Assembly (NCBI GenBank): GCA_005406025.1
Contig: BGZK01000293.1
Span: forward strand, 372,001 to 436,000
Direction: 5' to 3'
Length of the DNA stretch: 64,000 nt
Source: Eumeta japonica
Taxonomy: Eukaryota; Arthropoda; Insecta; Lepidoptera; Psychidae
Part shown: in pieces, positions 24,801 through 37,900 of the stretch
Layout of the letters: every line of letters begins with the position of its first letter
Numbering within the stretch: position 1 is the stretch's first letter
Translations under genes and position numbers: made by a program
Notes under the pieces: model-generated
Told to the model about the DNA's origin: nothing
What the model saw: only the letters and a program-made list of their open reading frames with translations
The model's database searches: none

Positions 24801-25420
24801 ATATAATTTTGAGATTTCATACTATCATCGTCAAATATATATTGCATGAGCCCATCACTTACAATCACATTATACCCACATTTCCACTACTCTCTTTTTA
24901 AATAAAAAAATATTTGAATATGATAAATAAAAAATAGCCAACTAAATTAGTACAAGTTCATTAAAGGCTCAATGATTCGTCAGTTCTCTTCAAGATTAAT
25001 AATAAAATAAGTAATTTTTTTTATTGATTGTAGATTTTAATAAAATTACGTTTAACCCATTGTGCGCCCGTTCCGCAGCTGGCGCTGCTCGAACGTCATT
25101 AGCTAAACATCGCGTTCGTAATTCCTTCTGCTTTTTGACAAAAACTATTCGCATCTACTGCGCCTGTTGTGTGGTGAAAAATTCCTAGAACAGCTTAATG
25201 TTCTGGAACAGTACGTAACGTTTCGGAAGGAACGACATGGGGTGCAGAGACCGATATACGGATTGACGTTAGAATCGACTGGTAACACTTTAAGGATAAA
25301 AAGTTGTGCCAGATTTCGTGTCTTCTAAGAGAGCCATGAGTAGAAAGGCCTACGCAAATGAGATATGTCTGTGATTGATTACGGTAATGAAGAGGAAAGA
25401 TTTTACTTATACGTTTGTTG
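18826..25420. other. AT-rich stretch without a recognised gene
   Basis: GT-rich microsatellite-like tracts lie at about 20540-20590 and 22640-22680, and clustered GATATCGAT motifs at about 23055-23105. GC-richer patches near 23810-23870 and 25060-25300 show no convincing frame. The 138-codon frame at 22882-23298 is low complexity and rejected as a gene. Confidence 0.4.
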
Positions 25421-25424
25421 TAGG

Positions 25425-25558
25425 TATGAAAAATAAAAGAGTATGTAGAGTCTTAAAATTCATTGTTGTGATATAGTGATATTTAAATATATATATATAT
25501 AACTTTTTTTAAATAAATAATGAATTTTAAGACTCTACATACTCTTTTATTTTTCATA
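25425..25558. repeat. Perfect 40-base inverted repeat
   Basis: TATGAAAAATAAAAGAGTAT through GTAGAGTCTTAAAATTCATT (25425-25464) is exactly reverse-complemented at 25519-25558, with a 54-base AT-rich spacer. A transcript would form a long perfect stem. Confidence 0.85.
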
Positions 25559-25744
25559 TATATATCATAACGAAAAGCAATAAAAAATCAAAATGAAATA
25601 AATGTATGTTATCAAAAATGTCGACGATAAAATAATTATTGCAATAAACAAAATGGATAACTGCCGGTGATTCTGGTAACAGGTGAAACGGCCAATCAAC
25701 TTTTAATTCATATCCAATTTTAATAGTTGTTTATACTTTAGTGT

Positions 25745-25834
25745 TCGCTCCGTACTTTGGCTAAGTAGTAGTAAGCTGCCGGTTCGAGACGCTGTAGTCA
25801 CGTCGGTGACAGTGGCCGTCGCGCGCAGGCCGGC
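25745..25834 (+). promoter_or_regulatory. Candidate untranslated first exon or promoter of the receptor gene
   Basis: This is an isolated GC-rich patch in very AT-rich surroundings, upstream of the first coding exon, ending at a good donor-like sequence (CCGGC|GTGAGA at 25835). A possible acceptor (GTGCAG ending 28737) sits nine bases before ATG 28747. Together they would form a 2.9-kb intron in the 5' untranslated region. Only composition and motifs support this; the patch could equally be part of a repeat. Confidence 0.2.
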
Positions 25835-26105
25835 GTGAGAGGCTTGACGCGTAAAAGCCTTAATTTGAAATAAGAAGAACGTGGAAAGGCATCCTAATCA
25901 GTTGGGTGATTTTTAGGTACCAACAATAACAAAGTTAATAAAATTTTGTAGAATATAAAGAAGTTTTTGCTACGAAAAGCTAATTGTAAAAGTAAAATAT
26001 TATGAGCCGTTTTCAAAAAATTAAATCGTTTCCTACTTTTTTCGAATGCAGTTTAGTTTTTGCAGTCTTTAGTAAGTAATATTTGAAAATGATACAGATT
26101 TTTTT

Positions 26106-26885
26106 AAGATTCCGAGCCAAAATGGCAAAAACGAAACCCTTATAGTCTCGTCATGTCTTTCCGTCCGTCCGTATGTCAGGCATTTTATTCAAAAACTAGA
26201 AGACGTATGTAGTTGAAGTTTATAACGCAGGTGTCTTGTATAAGCCGACATTTAATTTTTGTAGTTAAATAACAAAATAAATATTTATCGGGGGGCTTTT
26301 CATACATGTAACAGAAGCTGTAATTTTTTTTTTTTCGGCTAACTACAATATGTAGAACATATTTGATAGTCCTTTTAAAAACACTTTACGTTTCCACGCA
26401 ATTTTCTGAGTACGTGAATAATTTCGGAAATAATCATCCCGAAAGTTGATAAATTCAGTACGCCCCCTTTATGGCCTGCCTTAATGCTATAAACATTCGT
26501 ATGTTCATAGAATTTACGTTCTTTTCATGAAAAGTTCAGTTTTTCGGCAATAACTCAAAAACGGTTCAAAATAATGTTTGTTGAAAGAATTTATTAATTT
26601 GTGTATGTATGTACCTACCTATTTATGTTTTTTAAATATTTTTTGGACAAACAGCTTAAAAAATAAATGGTAAGGGACACAATTTCTTCTAATTTCGAAG
26701 CGATTACTTATACTAAGTAGCGACTTATACAAGACAACTATACTCGGAATTTAATCAATATACATCTTGTAGTTTTTGAATAAAAATTCTGTGACATACG
26801 GACGGACAGACGGACCGACGGACGGACGGACATGATGAAACTAAAAGGGTCCCATTTTAGTAAATTTGACGCGGATCCTTAAAAA
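26106..26885. repeat. Dispersed GGACGGACGG repeat, inverted-arm copy
   Basis: The left end (TGGCAAAAACGAAACCCTTA, TCTTTCCGTCCGTCCGTATG, TTTTATTCAAAAACTA) is the reverse complement of the right end (TAGTTTTTGAATAAAAATTC, ATACGGACGGACAGACGG, AAACTAAAAGGGTCCCATTT). The middle contains TTTTTCGGCAATAACTCAAA, shared with the copy at 27938. It is a lepidopteran repeat family I recognise by its (ACGG)n tract next to a GGTTCC/GGAACC-type end. Confidence 0.65.
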
Positions 26886-27937
26886 AACAGTATTTCCACA
26901 CGATACGAATTATGAACACCCTATAAAACCGGAATAGGCCGCACGACTCGATGGTTTGACGATCACTTAATTTTACTGCTCCGCCCTATAATGTTCATGT
27001 ATCTGGCGTGACTTCAACTTGCTTCGATGTCCTGGCTATCGATCGATCGATTTCAAAGCTTATGAATGAATCAGTTCAGAATTATCAGGCCAGTCGCCAT
27101 TGACAGAACAGCTGGAATAATTTAGTACAAGTCTGGGGTCCAGATTCGCTTGTCTGCGTACGCTAATTTTACGCACGGCTACGTTAATACAAGATACAAA
27201 GATTGGGCGTGTGTTGTTGTCGAAGTTGCTTCCAATATGTTTCGAGTCATCCCTACCGACTCCATTCTAAAATCATGTATTTCGCTCTCGTTATAAATAT
27301 AGCTTTATTGACGCTTTTTATGTTACTTTATAATAAATGGTACAAAAATAAAAAAATAGATCGGTGAGAAAATTTAGTTTATAGAAATAACACGCCATCG
27401 AGAACTATGTACGATCGGGTGCTCGTCTCCTGATTTCCTTTTTGTAAATTTTATTAATTCATGATCAAATTGTAATGTTTAATTTAACTTCTAACCACAT
27501 GAGAAAGGTCATTTATCCACATAAGAAAAATAACAATAGGTTAAAGAAAAAAAGCCAATTTGACATAAATTAAAATAAGTCGTATTATAAATGTGTATAA
27601 TTAAATATTTGTATTTATTTTGTGCGTCGTTTTAAAACCACTCGATGGGTTTCATTGAAATTTTTAAATTTATTCTCTATATAATACATTTAATTTTTTC
27701 ATAAATGCTCTGAAAAAGATGATTAAAAATGGGAATATTTAATATTCGGGTATAACTGCAGGTAAAAGTTAATTCTGTATACAACTTGCTGATAGCATCA
27801 TACAGACGTTGTAAAAAAAATTTCAAAAAGATACAACGGCGTACGATATTGCTATATAAAAATTAACAGGTGCTCGACGTCGCTGTTGACATTTTAATTA
27901 TCTTGACATTTTAATTTTAGTCACTAAAGTAAAAAAA

Positions 27938-28697
27938 AAAAACCGGCTAAGAGTATGTCGGATCATGCTGACTATAGGGTTCCGAAACCATTATTATAAA
28001 AAAATGCACTACAAATAAAAAAAACTACGTTATTACAGATTTTTCCATATTTCCCGGACATAATGGGTACAAGCTGCTTTTTAGTCTTCTGTAACTAGAG
28101 AATCAAGTAGGTATGTCAACTATTACTCTCAAACTAATGTAAACTAAGAAGCACTAGCAAAAGAGCGTGTGTTCATAGCACTTACGTCTTTTTGTTAAGA
28201 AGTGCAGTTTTTCGGAAATAACTCAAAAACGGTATATCCGATCCAGTTCAAAATAATTTTCTTTGAAAGTATTTATGAAGCGTTACCTTCTTATTATTTC
28301 ATATTTTTTGAACGTGCTGTTTAGAAAATAAAGGGAACATCCACAATTTCTGCAACTTTTGAAGCGATTATTTCAGAAAATATTCGTTTGTCAAAAAAAT
28401 TTATTATAAACTTTCAAGTGTTTGTAAAGATGTCGAAAAATGTGCCACACGTTGAGCCTTGGTGAAAAAAATTTTTTTCGGCTTCTATTACGTATATGAA
28501 GTAACCTACTTAGAAATATTTATTTTTGTCGTTTAATTATCAAACTAAGTAGTGGCTTATACGAGACTCCGAATTTTATCAATATTTATCTTATAGTTTT
28601 TGAGTAGAATGTTTGTGAGATACGGACGGACGGACGGACGGAAATGACGAAAATATGTGGGTTCCGATTTTGCCACTTTGGCACAGGGACCCTAAAA
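27938..28697 (+). repeat. Dispersed GGACGGACGG repeat, full-length-looking copy next to the receptor
   Basis: It starts ACCGGCTAAGAGTATGTCGG, ATAGGGTTCCGAAACC, and ends ATACGGACGGACGGACGG, GGGTTCCGATTTTGCC, GGCACAGGGACCCTAAAAA. The interior TTTTTCGGAAATAACTCAAA is shared with the copy at 26106. Its end lies about 40 bases from the possible acceptor (28737) and 50 bases from the proposed start codon of the receptor. Confidence 0.7.
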
Positions 28698-28746
28698 ACT
28701 GAAACCAAATGATGGTACAGTCTGTATTTTGGTGCAGACTCAAGAA

Positions 28747-28944
28747 ATGGAGCAAGAGAACGTTACGTTTGGAGCTGTCCGACGACAACTCGTCGGACAG
28801 CGACTACACGCCGTACGGCGACCGGCTGGAGACGTACATCGTGCCGATGCTGTTCGCGCTGATATTCATCGTGGGCGTGCTGGGCAACGGCACCCTGGTC
28901 ATCGTCTACGTGAAGCACAGGGGGATGAGGAACGCGCCGAACAC
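28747..28944 (+). CDS. CCHamide receptor coding exon 1 (N-terminus and TM1)
   Basis: This exon encodes an acidic extracellular N-terminus with the sequon NSS, then TM1 (about IVPMLFALIFIVGVLGNGTL) and the first intracellular loop. It ends in phase 2 at donor AC|GTGAGG (28945). The start is uncertain. ATG 28747 begins MEQENVT, with a good sequon, nine bases after a possible splice acceptor (GTGCAG ending 28737), but this frame leaves the receptor frame at the T run 28768-28770. One T fewer would join it to LELSDDNSS. Alternatively ATG 28709 is already in the receptor frame, but it begins with an unconvincing basic, tryptophan-containing stretch. I prefer the 28747 start with one extra T. From LELSDD onward the frame is certain. 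Confidence 0.85.
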
Positions 28945-31900
28945 GTGAGGATTCCTTTTCATTTTGAAGTAAATCTTGTTTAGGCACGTCGGGGAAGATT
29001 TAGTACGATATCAAAAGGAAACATCGTATTTTTCCGTCATGTTTTTTCGGTCACGTTTACAGATGGGTATACATTAAGTTGATATGAATGGGATATGAGT
29101 ATGCTAAAACAGGTAGATATACAGGACGGTTTCATTGCTATAGGAGAGTGTGTATAACAACATATAACAGTTTAAACATGAAATGAAATAAAATTATATA
29201 TAACTTAACGTGTAAACTATTAACGCGGTAAATCCGACGGAAAAACTGAATCTTTGTAGAATCATTCTCGTCTGTCTGTCTTTTTGATATGTCGTCTGTA
29301 ATTTTCTCCGAATGTACTGGATGGAACAAGTCAAAATTACATATATACAAAGTGAGGTGACTCGACCAGGAGCACTCGGCGTAGGTAAACGTATTCAAAT
29401 TTGGTAATTATGTTATTATGGCCAATTAAATAATTAAAATTAAACTTTGGTCAGTTACATCAAACATCTTATAAATCCAATGAGCAGTTTGTTATTAGAA
29501 ATACAAATACGATTTTTGGTTACTTTTTCATTGTATAGCTTAAGACATATTAAGGACAATATACGATAATGGGGCAGATATAATTATCTACGAAACTATT
29601 CAGCTTAATATTTTGAAAAACAAATACGAAATGTGAAGCCTCACTCCATGGCCCATAGGTGAATTTAATCAAAAATTCTAATTTTTATTCTCAAGAGAAA
29701 AGCAAAATACCTAACTGTGAAATAGCATTGTTGTAGGTTGTGGATTCGATTCTGAGCATGTACCAACGATTTTCAACGATGTACAACGATGTGATCATAC
29801 GTTCATCTGTTCATACACAATACCACTCGCTAACGGTGAAGGTAAATATCGTGAGAAAACCCACACTTCGAGGGCAGGTGCATACAGGTTAACCTTCAGC
29901 TTCACCTGTTCTATGTACCCTAAATCGGTCGAAACTTAAAGGTAGCTGTTTTCTAATTTCATCATGTTTAACTAGAACAAATATAAAACCATTAATGAAC
30001 CAAACAGCCCGGTAAGAAGTCGAGCCGTTTATGCCCGTAGATATTAATCCTCTAAATATTGGGAAATATTTCTCGGTGCTCAGCGATAGGTATGCAATCT
30101 GTCACGTTGGGTTCAAACTGCAACACGTTGATGAGTATCATGTGTGCCATCTCTGACAACCCCACATAGCCGTGGGCAAAAACAGAATGTATTCAATGCG
30201 TCATTTATATTCACCAAGTTAATGCGATTAACGCTGAATACTCTCCATCCGAGTCAGATTGTCACTTGCCTGTCGTTTTTCTTAGCAGCGATTTCCGTTG
30301 TCCAATTCGTCCGATGAGTGAAAGTTCGTCCAGTGAGTGGTCGATTCATCCTTCTACTACTCTTTCCTAAAAAGCTCGAATGTACTAGTGATTACTCTAG
30401 AGCTTGAAGTGTTTGCGGGCGGCGATGATCACTCTCTGGCGACTCCCATGTTCGTTTGCCCCTTTATATACTATAATAATGCTATTAAAAAATTATACAT
30501 TAAAAAGAGACGTGAAAAGTAATATTCAAAAACTTCAACAATCATACGTAATAAGACTATTGACACATTTTTTAAAATATTACTTTCTATAATTTCATTG
30601 TAATAATAAGCTGTAATAAAAAGTTAAAACCAAATTAAAATCATCTAAAATTGAATTAGGTAGCAATCGAAGCTTTTTCGTTTATGTATCCTCCTTGCGA
30701 AATATCCAAAACGGGTATAAACAAATGGTTTTGTTATCATTTTGCTAAACAAAACATAATTTAATTTAACTTTATGTATTGCACGCCTTAAAAACATTTT
30801 CATTTGCTTTATGAATAGTTTAATCAAGTATGAATTCGTTTGATTTTTCTTTTGTTTAATTATTCATTTAATACATTAATTACTACTTCGTCTTTTTTCA
30901 CATTGAAAATAATATTTCCAGGCGTGGATTTTTAGATTTTTCAAATGTTATTGATTATTACGTTTTGATGTATTATATCAAAGATGTGATTTGAAATAAA
31001 TGTTTTTAACACTTCTGTCAATTTACAGAGTTCTATACGGTTAAAAAATCAATATAATAATATAAATTGAGCACAAAAGAAACAGAAAATTGTATTTATT
31101 TTATATGCTTTTGTACGTTTTGTACATATGCTTTGCTGTTTATATACACCAAACCATTTTTCTATTTACATGTCACTTACTATCAAGGTGAAAATTACTC
31201 ATTGAGTTATCTACAAAATTGTAAATCATTTTTATAGTAGATACCTCGATCTGTCTCTAAATTTTTGGTTTATTAAGACTTGGTTACATATTTGCTTAAT
31301 TTACAACAATGCCGGCATAAAATTATGTCTCAGTACTCAAATCCAATAATTGTCACCCCAATCGACACCGAGGGGTTGTTTTCCGACGTCACACTCTGTG
31401 TACAAATTTGCACTTGACATAGTGCAGTTTCAACAATCCTATTGTGAGCGAAACTGAATTTTCTTATTCGTACACCCTTATGTTGTATGTAACAATAAAT
31501 TGTAAAGAAAGTGATTCTTCTGAAATATCTTTTACGAAAAATATAGACAGGAAAAAATGGTATTATATAATATAAAATTGATTTATAATAGTGACACGTT
31601 CAGTCTCTATTTGGCTCTGATATTCGAGTTAACTTTTCCAAATCGGCTAAAACCATTAACTAGATGACATGACACGACGATTCAAATTCACAACATGCTT
31701 ATATAAAAAAAAAAGCATTTTGAGTACAACGACCGTGCTCGCTTTGCAAACCAAGACTATGTGACAAACACTTATTGAAATCCATTTCTTCAAAATTCGT
31801 GTTACTTTAAATTACGGTGTTTTTATTACCGTTCAACATTATTGAATTCTTGGGAATCAAATAAAACAGGGTCGATTAAAAAATCGTCCATAAATAATTA

Positions 31901-34900
31901 AAAAAAGTAATTAAATAATCTAATCGTCGACTTTTCAAAGACATAGAGATCGGGGAAAAGTTTTTTCGTATGTTATATACAAATTCAAGATAATTTATAA
32001 TCACCTTTAATTTACATTTAATTATATATATATATATGTCATTTTGCAGGTAGTGACTTAATTCCGATACTGTAGAAATTTTGGGACTTTTGACCAAAAA
32101 ACTGTGACAAGTAGTTTTGACAGTCCTGTCTTGATGTTAACCTAACACTACATAAAGAATTCTGAAGAGATCGAAACAGGTGAAAATTTAAAGATTCAAG
32201 GTCTATATGGTGGATGCATTAACATTTCCCAAGCAAACTCTCTCAATGTTTGCTAAGTGACTAAGGATGTGTGGGTCTGGCGTTATCATGGTGAAAAACC
32301 ACATCCTTTCTCTTGATCAATTCTTGCCGTTTTGCTTTCCTTTTTGCTTGAATGGCATCAGCTGTTGACAATAGAGATCATAATTTATGGTATTGCCCGG
32401 CGGTTAAAGCTCATAATTATTAACGCCTTTCCAATCCCACTGTACACATAGATGCAACTTATTGTAAGTTAATTCTGGTTTCGGTATAATCTGTGGAGCT
32501 TGCTTGCAGGCTTTTGACCATGATCTTTTTTGCAAGTTCTTGTCGTAGGTAGTAAATTTTTCATCATCAGTGATCAGTCTATTCAAAAAGGTTTAGTTTC
32601 AATGGAGAATCGCATGGGAGTATACGATTGATTCATTAGATTTCTTTCAATGAGTTCGTGTGGGAGCCGAATATCCAGCTTTTTTTAAATGGGTCAAAAC
32701 TATTTTGTGCTCAATGCTTAACTTGTCAGCTATGTCTTAAGGACTAATATCCCGATCTTTCTTTACTTTTTCTAAAATAGCATCGACTTTATTCGTAATA
32801 GATCTGCCAGAGTGAGGTTCATATTTGACATCAAAGTTACCGGATTGAAAACTCTTGAACCAGTTTTGTCCTATTCTTATCCACACTGCATTAGGTCCAT
32901 AAACCTCACAATTTTTTTTTGCGACTGTCACGTTTATACATTAGATTCACTCATTTTGGATGATAGAAAAATAATAGAAAAATGGCAGGACAACATTTTT
33001 ACTTTTTTTATTTTCTTAATATGTCACCTATTTAATATTATCAAAACTAGCTAGATGCAAACAGCACAATCAAAGATATTTTACTGCAGCTTTTTACTTA
33101 TAAAACACGAAAAAACTTTCTCCTCCTCTAAATTATTTAAAAAAAAACAACTATCGAGTACATATGCGAATCTGATATATCGTTTAATGTGACTTAATAT
33201 ATTTCATTACTTATCATAAGACAATTTTTGTTAGGTAATGCATATCGCTTATTATTTGTAAAATGAAATGTCACATCGCCTTATTTTTTTAATATCTTCA
33301 TTGATGAATGATTCTTTAAACCTTTTGTGTATTTAGATAAAAAGTTGCATTACTTTAAAATGTTAATATTATCCTCAGGTACATATTCTCTCTAGCATTA
33401 GCCGATCTCCTGGTGATTCTGATCTGCGTGCCGTTCGTCTCCATAATATACACCCTGGAGTCCTGGCCTTGGGGTGAGCTGATATGCAGGGTATCGGAAG
33501 CAGCCAAAGACGTCAGCATCGGAGTATCTGTTTTCACGCTGACAGCTCTCTCTGCCGAAAGATACTGCGCCATAGTGAATCCTTTCAGAAAATTGCAAGT
33601 ACGTTTTATTTACGTATATATATATATATATATATATATATTTGCAAGTTCTGTATTTAATTTCATTTAACATTGATTAGCTGATTAAGAATCAATTTTG
33701 AAAGGCCTGTAGGATAGTGGATTTATCCATGATTGATAGACATGTAGATTGCGCTCCTCGTATCGGATACTATTCGCATACGAATCGCAGTTCTGTTATT
33801 TATAAGTGCAATTATAAAAATAAAATAATTAAAATTTTATTTTATTTTCTGATATTTTTACTAAATAATATTCGCCATATACTTGCACATTGCAAGCTAT
33901 ACCTAAGCATAATTTTCTAGAAATGGATTTAACTATAAAGCCGTGAAAGTGGAGTAAATTTACAAACTAACTCTAATATTCAATTAATAATAAAGGTTGC
34001 GTGTAACATGGATGTAGACGTCAAAAATTTCTCTTCAAAAGCTCAGCGGTTGGTTACATTATCGAAATTTACGTAACATATTAAAAAAGTTTAGGACTTT
34101 TGCTTAACGTTAACTTTCGAAAATGAAAAGATGTTACTGTGATAAACCGACAAACATACAAGAATATAACCTATAAACATACAAGAGATTACCCATGAAG
34201 TACTGAAAGATAATATAGGTGAACGATGAAAGATGTTTAGCATAGTAATACAGCTGTGAAATTAATGCACTCTACGATGTACGTTGTAACTTTGTAAGAC
34301 GCAACGTTTTAATTAGGAGGGATTAAAACAATTAACAGGCAACTCAAAGACGACATTACAACGAAATGTACAATAGAAAATGAACCTTATTTTCATTACG
34401 GTAAAAATTCATATACCTACACACACGTATTACTATATATGTTACTAGTACCTACGAGAAATAGGGCAACGAACGCTTACGTCGGAACAATGCGCACACA
34501 TCTTTGTTTTGAGCTCCTTTGAGTTATCCTCGTTCATTTAGAACAATGGAAACGCCACACGCCGCATAAAGTTGATTACTCCATTCGAACATCTTAAGGA
34601 TCGTGACGTTAAGGTGAGCGCGGATTTTTAATTAAACGCAACGATCTGTCGCTTCTTTTACAGTTGAAAATACAATGATAAGTAAGAAGGTGTAATCTCG
34701 TACAATTTGAGTTCAAATGATGTGGCAATCCCATATAAGATAGAGTCTCGTGAGATAATTAGGTACTTTTACCTAATACACGTTTCTTAATACACATCTT
34801 TATGTGTATTAAGAAACGTGTATTACGTATTTAAACAATGTATCGCAATATTTAGAAACAGCTACATTAAGTTGCGTATACAAATTATACATTTTCAAAA

Positions 34901-37900
34901 GAATTAAATGAAAATTGAATGGTAGTTTTTATAACATTATTTTTGATCGCTTACGAAGTCCCGTGAACAAGGTTCAATAAATTTTTGTTTATGCTTATAA
35001 TAAACTATTTTAATACTTTGTTTTTTTTTTTTACCTGCGATGTTTTTCTACGAACAAAAGAAAATGTTCTTATAACTTCTAGTTTTTCTTGAAATAAACC
35101 AGAAATTAATCTACAAAAGCTGCAATAATAATCTGCTTATTTTTATAAACAGATCATTAGTCTTGCTAAAATCCTAAGACCAATAAATAAACAATAAATA
35201 ATTATCTTTCAAATTTCACACATTGTCTATTATAAACCTAACCTTATCATCTGTAAGTTAACCAGTCAAACAATGCATCCTTTTACTGTATTAACTAATT
35301 TAATAATATTAAAAAATTTGAATATTCAAAAGATTATTTTTTCAATCTCTACAGTTTTTTGGAGTTTACTCCTTAAGAATCGATTTCATATGGAATTTGA
35401 AATGGGTATGGAATTTTATGGGAGTAAAATCAAGTGTTAGATAAATGACGTTACGCTATCGTCATGGTTACTGAAATAAATAAATCGTCATGGTTACTGT
35501 TTACATTTCAATCAATCAGAATGTGACAAATATAATAGATTTTCTCCACGAATCATTGTTAGTGTATACAGAAAGGGGTTCAAAACTATTGAAGAAACGT
35601 TATCATGAACTTCCACTTATACCTGGTGGAGATTTTTTTTCAATATTTTCTTAAATGACGAATTAATTGTTTTACTACTAATAACATAAATAAATAAATG
35701 AAATACCATAAATAAATGAATTGTGTATTATGCTTGGAATAATATAATAGATGCTTTCATTTACCATTATACTAATCTATATGTACGATATCATCTTAAA
35801 GCAGTAAACTCCATTCGTGCGTCGGAGCTGACACACTTTTTTTTTTGTTGCCACTATTTATCAAAAGTGTTTTCTTCCAACAGCTGAGGAAACTGCCCTT
35901 GGTATGCGCAACGATCATATGGGCGGCGGCCCTAGTGTTCGCCCTGCCGGCAGCACTCTTCGCCAACACGTCCTCAGTTGTCGTACACAACAACATAACC
36001 ATAGTGTACTGTACGCCGTACCCTCACGGCCCCGGCTGGGAGGATTATCCTAAGTGAGTAAGGTTCTTTTCATCTTTCCCATCTACCCTTGTAAGTGAGG
36101 TCGCGTGTCTGTCTGTCCATTTGTCCGGATCTATGGAAAACCCTATCCATAGCATGGCGTGAGCACTAGATTTATAAAGGCAGTGGAATCTTTATAGAAA
36201 AGCTCCAGTACCTGCGTTGGAATAAGCGGTAATCCATACACTGATCGACTTCGATCGATCGATCGTTTCGACATTGGTATATACGTCAGTCAAAGATGTA
36301 ATATACGCCTGTATATGCTACAGTGGCGATATAAATTGCTGTGGTTGTTCAAATTTGTATGATTTGAAAGATTATAAGTGTGGACCAGGAATGTATACGC
36401 TACCTGCATGTTGACGACCGAGTGATTCTTACGCTGTCGGTGTGCGAGTTGCAGGAGCTGATAATGATAATGAACGATTCTGTTAAGAAAAAAGATATGA
36501 AAGTAAACGTCAGTAAAACTAATGCCATGCTATTTGAAAGAGGAGAAATGATTAAATTATAGTATTTTTCTATTTAGGTAGCTTATTAACAAATTATATT
36601 AATTATGACAGAAATATTGTAATGAGAGTAAATACGGGAAATAATTTTAATGGAGCCTTACTATCCATAGTAAAATTCTGCCCTCTATAGCTACGTACGG
36701 TAATAAAAGTTTGTTGTTGCAGAAAAAACAACTATGAGGAATCAGTGAAGTGGAGATACTTGTCTTTGTGTAGTATGTGGTGATTTTTATTGAAAAGACA
36801 TATATAATAATAGTGATGTTAGAAAATGATATAGCTTGAGAGAGCGAGTAGAGTATAAAACGATAAGTCGTGGTGGCAAGGTTGATTGAAAATTGAATTA
36901 GATTGAATATAAATTATATAGCGAACATGTGTAATAGAACGGTCGGCAAAGGGTGCCCCACAAATTCTCATGCGGACCAAATTGGTGGCATATTCAATAA
37001 AAGGAAAATTTTAACGATCTCCAACTGATGAACTTATTCGAAACAATTGATGGATATCAGTGAAGCGAGAGATATTTGCAAATTTCATAACGTGAGAAGA
37101 TCTATATGCTCTCTGCCTACCTTTCTGGGAAAAACGTGTGAATTGATAAATAATAAATGTCTATAAAAAAATAACTAATTTTTTACCAAGATATTTATAT
37201 AAAAAAATAGATTAGAGAAATGTTATATCTTGCATAAATTGTTTAGAGCTTTTCTACAATATTAACACATTTTGGGCTGTACGTATACAATATACATACC
37301 TCATGATATGCAATAAGATATAATGGGATTTTTTTTAAGTTAATAATAAGAATTTTTATTTTATTTTGCATTGCTTTTTAAAATTACAAATATCAACGAA
37401 TTTCTATTGCTAGTACATTTCTTGCTATTATATTCTTTTTTATCTGCTTTTGTTCCTTATTGATATATCTTCATGTTTCCTTGTCTCTACTTCTTTCTTT
37501 TGGGCTGATTTATTTTAATTATCCATTTTTGATTCCTACAAATACTTGATTTTCATATATTTTCTTTACTAAAAAAAAAATTAAGAGAACTCTTAAAAAA
37601 AAAAGAAGAAATTTGCTTAGGCATGCTATTTATGTATAAAAAGCAATATGCTAGACGATATAAAGCTGCGACTTCGAAATGAAATATTTTTTTTAACTGA
37701 ATCGTTAACGACAAAACTCTAACGGCATTCCATCGTTTCAGATGGATGACGCTAGCCAAAGCGACGATATACTACGGCCTGCCTCTGGTAGTGATCACGT
37801 TATTCTATTCGATGATGGCTCAAAGGCTTTTAGCGAGCACCAGAGAGATGCCGGGGGCGCTGCACGGGGGGCAGGGCGAGGCGCAGGCGAAAGCTCGCAA

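Noticed and set aside
26790..26840. ACGG tract as a possible CRISPR-like or regulatory array
   Set aside because: It is the simple tandem part of a dispersed eukaryotic repeat, with no spacers.
28763..28987. Other frames across receptor exon 1
   Set aside because: GC-rich shadow frames of the receptor exon; only one frame carries TM1.
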